Below, piece after piece: positions 50,436-55,675 of a stretch of DNA of 55,675 nucleotides. The DNA comes from an uncultured Faecalibacterium sp. Lineage in GTDB: Bacteria; Bacillota; Clostridia; Oscillospirales; Ruminococcaceae. The DNA is taken from NCBI GenBank assembly GCA_934525845.1, contig CAKSZS010000012.1, positions 1 through 55,675 on the forward strand, read 5' to 3'. Every line of letters starts with the position of its first letter. Positions within the stretch are counted from its first letter, which is position 1. The notes beneath the pieces were generated by a model. It ran no database searches, had not been told where the DNA came from, and was given only the letters and a program-made list of their open reading frames with translations. Both the position numbers and the translations under genes were made by a program.

Positions 50436-50959
50436 GCGACGCATTTCTGCCCGGAAACGGGTTTGACACTTACGAGGCACAGGACAAAGTCCTGGTACAG
50501 ATGAACGGAAGCCGGGAATCCGGCGTTGCAGTGCGCATTCTGCAGCAGCAGGGTTTTGCGGTGGTGGGCGCCGTGGTGCGTCTGGCTGCTGAGGAAGCCG
50601 AAGCCGCCGCTGCTGCCAGGCAGGCCGCCGAAGCCCTGGGCATTGAGTGCATCCTGCTGAACGCCGAAGCGCTGGCAGAGCAGGATGCAGAAACGCTTTC
50701 CGGCAGTGATGCCCGGTTTGCCGCCCTGCTCACAGCCGCCGACAAGCTGGGCATCCAATACATTGCCACCGGCCACCACGCCCGGGTGGAACTGGGCAGT
50801 GACGGCGTTCACACCGTTTGCCCGGGCGTCGATGCGGACCGTGACGAGAGCGCCCGGCTGGCGGCTCTGCCGCAGGAAACGCTGGCACGGCTGATCCTGC
50901 CGCTGGGGGAGTTCCACAGCGAAGACGTGCAGGAGATGGCCGCAGACTTCAAGCTCTGA
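50432..50959 (+). CDS. Truncated, degenerate MnmA-like protein
   Basis: This is 175 residues, half the length of tRNA 2-thiouridylase MnmA. The fold of the N-terminal half is recognisable: DKVLVQMNGSRESGVAVRIL replaces the PP-loop SGGVDSS, then QQGFAVVGAVVRL, RQAAEALGIECILLNA, DKLGIQYIATGHHARVEL, and GEFHSEDVQEMAADFKL at the point where MnmA would continue. The ATP-binding signature is lost and the catalytic cysteines and tRNA-binding domains are absent, so it cannot be a standard thiouridylase. It is coupled to rnhA by a 4 bp overlap. It may be a repurposed adenine-nucleotide-binding protein. Confidence 0.75.
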   Translation: MSDAFLPGNGFDTYEAQDKVLVQMNGSRESGVAVRILQQQGFAVVGAVVRLAAEEAEAAAAARQAAEALGIECILLNAEALAEQDAETLSGSDARFAALLTAADKLGIQYIATGHHARVELGSDGVHTVCPGVDADRDESARLAALPQETLARLILPLGEFHSEDVQEMAADFKL

Positions 50960-51000
50960 TCTCTGCCCATCCGGTCTTCCGCCCGGCATAACGCACAAGC

Positions 51001-51038
51001 AAAAAAGACGCTGCATCGCTCGGATGCAGCGTCTTTTT
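51001..51038. terminator. Bidirectional terminator between rnhA operon and mgsA
   Basis: AAAAAGACGCTGCATC and GATGCAGCGTCTTTTT form a long perfect stem with A and T runs on either side. Confidence 0.9.
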
Positions 51039-51044
51039 GCTTAC

Positions 51045-51467
51045 TCAGTCGTTGTCGTCATCATCATTGCGGGGGTGCACGATATCGCGCCAATCCAGAT
51101 CGCCGCGCTCCAGGCCATGGATCAGCACCTCAGCGGTGGCGATGTTCGTGGCCATGGGAATGTTGTGCACATCGCACAGACGCAGCAGCGTCATCTCGTT
51201 CGGCTCACTGGGCTTGGCGTTGATGGGATCACGGAAGAACAGCAGCAGGTCGATCTCATTGCAGGCGATGCGGGATGCGATCTGCTGGTCACCGCCCTGC
51301 ACACCAGCCAGAAAACGCTGCACCTGCAAACCGGTCGCTTCTGCGATCAGTTTGCCCGTTGTGCCGGTCGCTACCAACTTATGCTGGCTCAGAATGCGGC
51401 AGTAAGCCGTACAGAACTGAACCATCAACTCCTTTTTGGAGTCATGCGCAATCAGTGCAATCGTCAT
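51045..51467 (-). CDS. mgsA: Methylglyoxal synthase
   Basis: This is 140 residues, usual for MgsA. It shows IALIAHDSKKELMVQF, LVATGTTGKLIAEATGLQV, LAGVQGGDQQIASRIACNEI (GGDxQ active site), LLFFRDPINAKPSEPNEMTL and NIPMATNIATAEVLI. It turns dihydroxyacetone phosphate into methylglyoxal, a bypass when phosphate is low. The protein ends in an acidic NDDDDND tail. GGAGAG precedes the ATG. Confidence 0.96.
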   Translation of the reverse strand: MTIALIAHDSKKELMVQFCTAYCRILSQHKLVATGTTGKLIAEATGLQVQRFLAGVQGGDQQIASRIACNEIDLLLFFRDPINAKPSEPNEMTLLRLCDVHNIPMATNIATAEVLIHGLERGDLDWRDIVHPRNDDDDND

Positions 51468-51517
51468 CCGTTATCTCTCCTCTGTCTGTCATTTGCGGAA
51501 AATTCCCTTTGTACAAA

Positions 51518-51546
51518 ATCATATCACAAAACCCAATCTTTTACAA
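51518..51546 (-). promoter_or_regulatory. mgsA promoter
   Basis: The minus strand shows TTGTAA (51541-51546), 17 bp, TATGAT (51518-51523). Confidence 0.65.
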
Positions 51547-51610
51547 CTGGTTTTTATGCAAAAGATTCAATTTTGTATTCAAATTTCCCGCGCAGGGTTA
51601 CAAAATCACG

Positions 51611-53986
51611 TCAATCCGCAGTTCCCGGTTCCGTCTGTGTTTCATTTTGTGCTGTCTGCGTCGTGGTCTCCGGCGCGATCGTGTCCGGGTTATCCCCTGC
51701 TGCGGTGTCCTGTTCTGGTGTCACGACAGGCGTATTTCCTGCCGTCTGGGCCGGCGCTGCAGCCGTGCCGCTGGTCTGCTGGCTCCGGCTGGAAGCTGCT
51801 GAGGTCGTGGCCGGGGCGGTCGTGTTAGCCGTCGTTGTGGTCTGGGCCGTGTCGGTCCCGGTGCCGCCCTCCTGCGCATCGGAATCGGCGTCCGCTTCGT
51901 CCTGCGCGGCGGTCAGCGGGTTGATATAGGGGTCCACTTCCAGCGTGCCGTCCTTCATGGCAAAGTAGGCGTTGGCGATGTCCACCACCAGGTCGCCGGT
52001 GCGAGCACCGTAGCCGCCGTACTCGATGCTGATGCCGATGGCGATCTCCGGATCGTCCGCCGGGAGGTAGGCGACCATCATGGCGTTCAGGTAATGCTTG
52101 CCCGGCGCATAGGTCTCGCTTCGCTGCGGGGTGCCGGTCTTGCAGGCAATGGCGATGGGGTAGCTGGAAATTTTGCCGGTGATGGTGCTGGGCACCTGCT
52201 TCATGCCCTGCCGCACCAGTTCAAAGGTGTTGCCGGTCCCCTCGATCACATCCATGACCTCCGGCTGTGTTTTCTGCAGCACCTCGCCGGTATTGGAATC
52301 CAGAATGGCTTTGACGAAGTGGGTACGGTAACGAACGCCGTTGTTGGCCAGCGTTGCCGCATAGGTCGCCAGCTGGACAGGGCTGACCACGGTATTGCCC
52401 TGACCGATGGCTGCCTGGACATCCAGCGAAGCGGTATAGTTTTTGTCGTTCTTGGTGGTCAGGCGTCCCAACGCCTCACTGACCTCTACGCCCGTGCGCT
52501 GCCCCAGGCCCAGCTTATAGGCATAGGCATCGTAAACGTCACTGGTCAGGCGGCGGCCCACATCGTAGAAAAAGATGTTGCAGCTCCACTTGATGGCTGT
52601 GACCACATCAATGTTGCCGCTGTGGCCATGCCGGGTGCACTTGGGATGATAATCTTTATAATAGGTGTATACACCGTTGCAGTACACCGTCGAATACTGA
52701 TTGATGAGGCCGCTGTCCAGTGCAGCCACCGCCACCGCCGGCTTGAAAGTGGAGCCCGGCGTGTACAGACCCTGCAGACTGCGGTTGAACAGCGGCAGGC
52801 TGGGGTCTGCGCTGTATTCGCTGTACTGGGTGGCGTACAGGTTCTGGTCATAGCTGGGGTAGTTGGAAGCTGCCAGCACACTGCCGTCCTTCACGTCGAT
52901 GACCACAGCAGCGGCAGCAGCAGCCTTCATGTTGCCGGTGTTGTACACTGCGTTGATCATGTCGATGTTCTTGGCCAGTGCCTTGTCCACCGCCCGCTGG
53001 AAATCGCTGTTGATGGTCAGCTGCACGGTATGGCCCGGCTCCGGCACGGTGGTGATCTGGGTATCCACGATCACGCCGTCCGAATTGCGGGTAATGGTCT
53101 CCACGCCGTCCTTGCCGCGCAGTTCATCCTCGTAGGCAGATTCCAGGCCAGAAATTCCCAGCACATCGTTCATATTGTAGCCCTTATCCCGCAGAGGATA
53201 GGTCACCTGCCCGTTTTCATCGGTCACTTTCCACTTTTCGGCGGTGATCTTGCCCACACGGCCCAGCACCGCCGGGATGATGTCGCCCTGTTCATAGCTT
53301 CGGGTGCTGGTCTGCACGATCTCCACGCCCGGCAGCGACAGGCTGTTTTCCTTGACGGTAGCCACGGTCACATCGCTGACGTTCTCCGCCATGACAAAGT
53401 TGTTGACATTGGAAAAGGCCTGCCGGTCCATCTCATAATGGATGCCGGCCAGGACGCGCTGCCAGGACGGAGAAAAGTCCTGTAAGTTGTTCTTTTCCAC
53501 CAGCATTTCCATCACGTCATCTGCGGTGGCATACTGCTGCAGACCCAGGTTCTCTTTCATATCGGCCAGCTGCTTCTGGTCACTGGTGCTGGTATCATCG
53601 TCTGTAAAGGTATAATTGCCCGCCGCATCCGGCTCGCTGATGAGCAGGGTATCGTTCCAGCTCTCACCGTTCTTGCGGAACATCTCCACTAGCGTCTGCA
53701 GCATGGTATCCAGATCCTGATCTCCCATCTGCAGTTTGTTCAGCACCACATTGTAGCTGGTGGTGGTAGTGGCAATGCGCTTGCCGGTGCTGTCCACGAT
53801 GTCGCCGCGGGCAGCGGTTACCGTAAAATTATAATCGGTGGTGTTAGTGGCGCGGGATTTGTAGGAGTCGCCGTTGACCAGCTGCAGAAAAATCAGCCGC
53901 AGGACGTACAATCCCATCACCAGAGCCGCCGCACCGATGAGCAGGATCATCCGGCGCATGACGGTTTTGCGTTCATTTTGGTTCAT
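51611..53986 (-). CDS. mrdA: Penicillin-binding protein 2 (elongasome transpeptidase)
   Basis: This is 791 residues. An N-terminal membrane anchor (MILLIGAAALVMGLYVLRLI) is followed by the dimerisation domain (AARGDIVDSTGKRIATTTTS) and the transpeptidase domain, with SxxK in YTPGSTFKPAVAV, SxN in WSCNIFFYDVG and KTG in ACKTGTPQ. A tail of about 100 residues of Thr, Ala, Gln and Asp is unusual for the family and likely disordered outside the cell. It cross-links peptidoglycan during elongation with MreC and MreD, encoded just upstream. Confidence 0.95.
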   Translation of the reverse strand: MNQNERKTVMRRMILLIGAAALVMGLYVLRLIFLQLVNGDSYKSRATNTTDYNFTVTAARGDIVDSTGKRIATTTTSYNVVLNKLQMGDQDLDTMLQTLVEMFRKNGESWNDTLLISEPDAAGNYTFTDDDTSTSDQKQLADMKENLGLQQYATADDVMEMLVEKNNLQDFSPSWQRVLAGIHYEMDRQAFSNVNNFVMAENVSDVTVATVKENSLSLPGVEIVQTSTRSYEQGDIIPAVLGRVGKITAEKWKVTDENGQVTYPLRDKGYNMNDVLGISGLESAYEDELRGKDGVETITRNSDGVIVDTQITTVPEPGHTVQLTINSDFQRAVDKALAKNIDMINAVYNTGNMKAAAAAAVVIDVKDGSVLAASNYPSYDQNLYATQYSEYSADPSLPLFNRSLQGLYTPGSTFKPAVAVAALDSGLINQYSTVYCNGVYTYYKDYHPKCTRHGHSGNIDVVTAIKWSCNIFFYDVGRRLTSDVYDAYAYKLGLGQRTGVEVSEALGRLTTKNDKNYTASLDVQAAIGQGNTVVSPVQLATYAATLANNGVRYRTHFVKAILDSNTGEVLQKTQPEVMDVIEGTGNTFELVRQGMKQVPSTITGKISSYPIAIACKTGTPQRSETYAPGKHYLNAMMVAYLPADDPEIAIGISIEYGGYGARTGDLVVDIANAYFAMKDGTLEVDPYINPLTAAQDEADADSDAQEGGTGTDTAQTTTTANTTAPATTSAASSRSQQTSGTAAAPAQTAGNTPVVTPEQDTAAGDNPDTIAPETTTQTAQNETQTEPGTAD

Positions 53987-54004
53987 TTGCGTTTCCTCCT
54001 GCGG

Positions 54005-54538
54005 TCAGATGACACCGTTGTCGATCTGGAATTCCGTGTGGATCTTCCGCACATAGCAGAATTCCACCAGTGCCGGCAGAATGGTCAGTGCCGTCGAGGG
54101 CAGCACGAACCACAGATACCGCTGTGCCGCTCCGCTGTAACCGGGCATGAAATAGAAAAACAGCCAGTCGCAGGAGAGCACCAGCAGCGCCGCTGCCGTC
54201 CCGATGACCACAAAATTGCCCAGTGCGCTCTGCAGATACAGCTGCACCAGCACGCCGACCGCAAAGCAGAGCAGCAGCAGCTCTACGGCCAGCATTCCCA
54301 CTGTGCGCCCGGCGGTGTAGTCCCACAGCAGGCCGCACACTGCGCCGAACAGTGCCCCGGCAAATTCTCCCTCAAAAACCGCCACCGCCAGACAAAGCGG
54401 CAGGATCAGCAGCGGTTTGGCTTCGCCGATCTGGAACAGACCCGGCGTGGTCTGCAAAGCAGCGCATACAAACAGTGCCAGCACATAGCATCCCCATTTC
54501 AGGATCTGACTGCGGCTGCGCTTGCGGCGTGATTCCAT
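54005..54538 (-). CDS. mreD: Rod shape-determining protein MreD
   Basis: This is 177 residues and strongly hydrophobic with about five transmembrane helices (GCYVLALFVCAALQTTPGLF, LLILPLCLAVAVFEGEFAG, LAVELLLLCFAVGVLVQL). AGALFGAVCGLLWDYTAGR is the conserved MreD stretch. It lies between mreC and mrdA in the usual order, 12 bp after mreC. Confidence 0.9.
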   Translation of the reverse strand: MESRRKRSRSQILKWGCYVLALFVCAALQTTPGLFQIGEAKPLLILPLCLAVAVFEGEFAGALFGAVCGLLWDYTAGRTVGMLAVELLLLCFAVGVLVQLYLQSALGNFVVIGTAAALLVLSCDWLFFYFMPGYSGAAQRYLWFVLPSTALTILPALVEFCYVRKIHTEFQIDNGVI

Positions 54539-54550
54539 CTCCGCGCCTCC

Positions 54551-55381
54551 TTAGTAATCGGTAATGATGAATACGTGCTTGACCACCCGGGGATCCGCGC
54601 CCGGCTTGATGACCGCGATGGAGGACATTCCGCTCTGTTCCGGCACGACCTCCTGCACGGTGCCCACCAGCAGATCCGCCGGGAACACGCCGCCCAAGCC
54701 GGTGGTAATGACCTGATCGCCCTTGCGGGTCTCGGTGCTGCGCTCCAGGTTGGTCAGCGTGCACAGGCCGTCGGCGGCGTAGTCTGCGCTGCCGGTGATG
54801 ATGCCGTTTTCCCGGCTGCGGGAAATGACGCCTGCCGCATTGAAGCTGGGGTGCAGGACGGTCATGACCTTGCAGCTGGTGGCATCGGCTTCCACCACCA
54901 CGCCCAGCAGATAGCCCCGGTCGCTGATGATGGGGTCGTTCACGGCCACCCCATCGGCGGTGCCCTTGTCCAGCGTAAAGCCGCCGAACTCATCCAGCGG
55001 ATCACGGCCAATGACAAAGCCGGACACATAGGTAGCCTCCGCGTTCTTGTACTGAATGCGGGCCAGCGCTTTGTAGGCTTCGTTTTCCGCTTTCATGCGG
55101 TCGTAGTCCACCATCTGCTGGCGCAGTTCCGCGTTTTCGGCTTCCAGTTCCTCGTTCTTGGCGATGACATCATCGATGCTGGTGTATTTTTCCCACACGG
55201 AGGCCGCACCATTGCTGATGGACGCCGTGATCTGCTGGAACGGGGTCAGGATCACACTGAGCAGTTCCTGCGGTGCGGCGGTCAGACGGCCGTTGGCACC
55301 GGCATAAGCCATGATGCCCACCAGGAACACTGCCACCGCCACCAGGATCTTGAATTTCCAGGTATCAAAAAAATCTTTCAA
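54551..55381 (-). CDS. mreC: Rod shape-determining protein MreC
   Basis: This is 276 residues from a TTG at 55381, 9 nt after AAGGAGG; no ATG has a comparable site. A membrane helix (FKILVAVAVFLVGIMAYAG) is followed by a coiled coil (DDVIAKNEELEAENAELRQQ) and the double beta-barrel domain (VSGFVIGRDPLDEFGGFTLD, GDQVITTGLGGVFPADLLVG). It scaffolds the elongation machinery outside the membrane. The start is preceded by a terminator-like hairpin that separates it from mreB. Confidence 0.94.
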   Translation of the reverse strand: MKDFFDTWKFKILVAVAVFLVGIMAYAGANGRLTAAPQELLSVILTPFQQITASISNGAASVWEKYTSIDDVIAKNEELEAENAELRQQMVDYDRMKAENEAYKALARIQYKNAEATYVSGFVIGRDPLDEFGGFTLDKGTADGVAVNDPIISDRGYLLGVVVEADATSCKVMTVLHPSFNAAGVISRSRENGIITGSADYAADGLCTLTNLERSTETRKGDQVITTGLGGVFPADLLVGTVQEVVPEQSGMSSIAVIKPGADPRVVKHVFIITDY

Positions 55382-55428
55382 AGGGGGTTTCCTCCTTGGT
55401 CGGGATGCGCCTGCCATTCCCATTCCAT

Positions 55429-55461
55429 AAAAAATGCGCGGACAGCCGTGCCATCCGCGCA
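55429..55461 (-). terminator. Terminator-like hairpin between mreB and mreC
   Basis: On the minus strand TGCGCGGA and TCCGCGCA form the stem with a TGGCACGGCTG loop, followed by TTTTTTATGG. It would reduce mreC-mreD-mrdA expression relative to mreB. Confidence 0.75.
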
Positions 55462-55528
55462 AGGAACCTTGTTTGCAGCGGAAAACAGCACAGGCGCAAC
55501 GTAGAAAGCTTTTCCGCAATGAATTGTC

Positions 55529-55675
55529 TTACATATGACCGCCGTCGGTGTCCAGCACATCGTGCAGCACGTCCACATGATCCAGAACTGCACCGGCACC
55601 CTTGGCCACGCAGTCCAGCGGATCTTCCGCAATGTGCACGTCGATGCCGGTCTCGCTCTGGATCAGCTGATCCAG
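55529..55675 (-). CDS. mreB: Actin-like protein MreB (3' end only)
   Basis: Only the last 48 codons lie in the window: LDQLIQSETGIDVHIAEDPL, DCVAKGAGAVLDHVDVLHDV, ending at TAA (55529-55531). VHIAEDPLDCVAxGxGxxL is the C-terminal signature of MreB. Its position before mreC agrees. The rest continues beyond the window. Confidence 0.9.
   Translation of the reverse strand: MDQLIQSETGIDVHIAEDPLDCVAKGAGAVLDHVDVLHDVLDTDGGHM

Noticed and set aside
1..55675. tRNA, rRNA, prophage or complete insertion sequence
   Set aside because: Read for cloverleaf or CCA ends, rRNA cores and phage structural genes; none was evident. Small RNAs cannot be excluded by eye.

Overview
This 55.7 kb window is a moderately GC-rich chromosome segment from a Gram-positive anaerobe. 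Several things point to the Clostridia, most probably Faecalibacterium or a close Oscillospiraceae/Ruminococcaceae relative (an inference from gene content, not a database match). These are the sufCBDSU order, the rnj / gdpP / rplI / dnaB / tilS / hpt / ftsH block, the mreB-mreC-mreD-mrdA cluster, remnants of Tn1549-like conjugative elements, and several copies of a short dispersed repeat containing ACCCTCTCAGTC and a CTCCCGAAGGGAG hairpin.

Layout. (1) 1-8.4 kb is an accessory, scarred region. It holds a LuxR-type membrane regulator cut by the window edge, a fragment of a conjugative-element DNA methylase, a LytTR/DUF3021 operon, an alpha/beta hydrolase with a matching promoter, a TetR regulator with two visible operators and a lipoprotein, two cysteine-rich KTR proteins, a related family of hairpin repeats, an internally deleted IS3-family element, and a damaged GGDEF/response-regulator/HD-GYP gene. 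(2) 8.4-17.6 kb holds a YfcE-like phosphodiesterase, a MATE exporter behind a riboswitch-like attenuator, the complete suf Fe-S assembly operon, and an AGCS sodium:amino-acid symporter. (3) 17.67-20.76 kb is one large gene for a TIR-NACHT(STAND)-TPR protein, an architecture typical of bacterial NLR-like immune proteins. It is the best candidate for an undescribed defence system here. (4) 21-33.5 kb is metabolic. It has a FUSC-type membrane protein, a short divergent pyruvate kinase paralogue, a MetNIQ-type importer with an M20 amidohydrolase behind a leader peptide containing three consecutive Cys codons, a PfkB kinase, an SNF-family transporter, deoB, full-length pyk and luxS. (5) 33.6-37.6 kb has a HAD phosphatase with a LacI regulator and two unknown C-terminally anchored proteins. 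(6) 37.6-55.7 kb is housekeeping: ftsH, hpt, tilS, dnaB, rplI, glf, gdpP, an RNase J gene, rnhA with a degenerate MnmA-like gene, mgsA, mrdA, mreD, mreC and the 3' end of mreB.

How the parts work together. The suf genes form one overlapping operon that makes Fe-S clusters. The importer, the amidohydrolase and the Cys-rich leader together suggest a sulfur amino-acid scavenging operon controlled by ribosome-mediated attenuation on cysteine supply (inferred). mreBCD and mrdA form the elongasome. gdpP implies c-di-AMP signalling. No tRNA, rRNA, CRISPR array, intact prophage or complete insertion sequence was seen.
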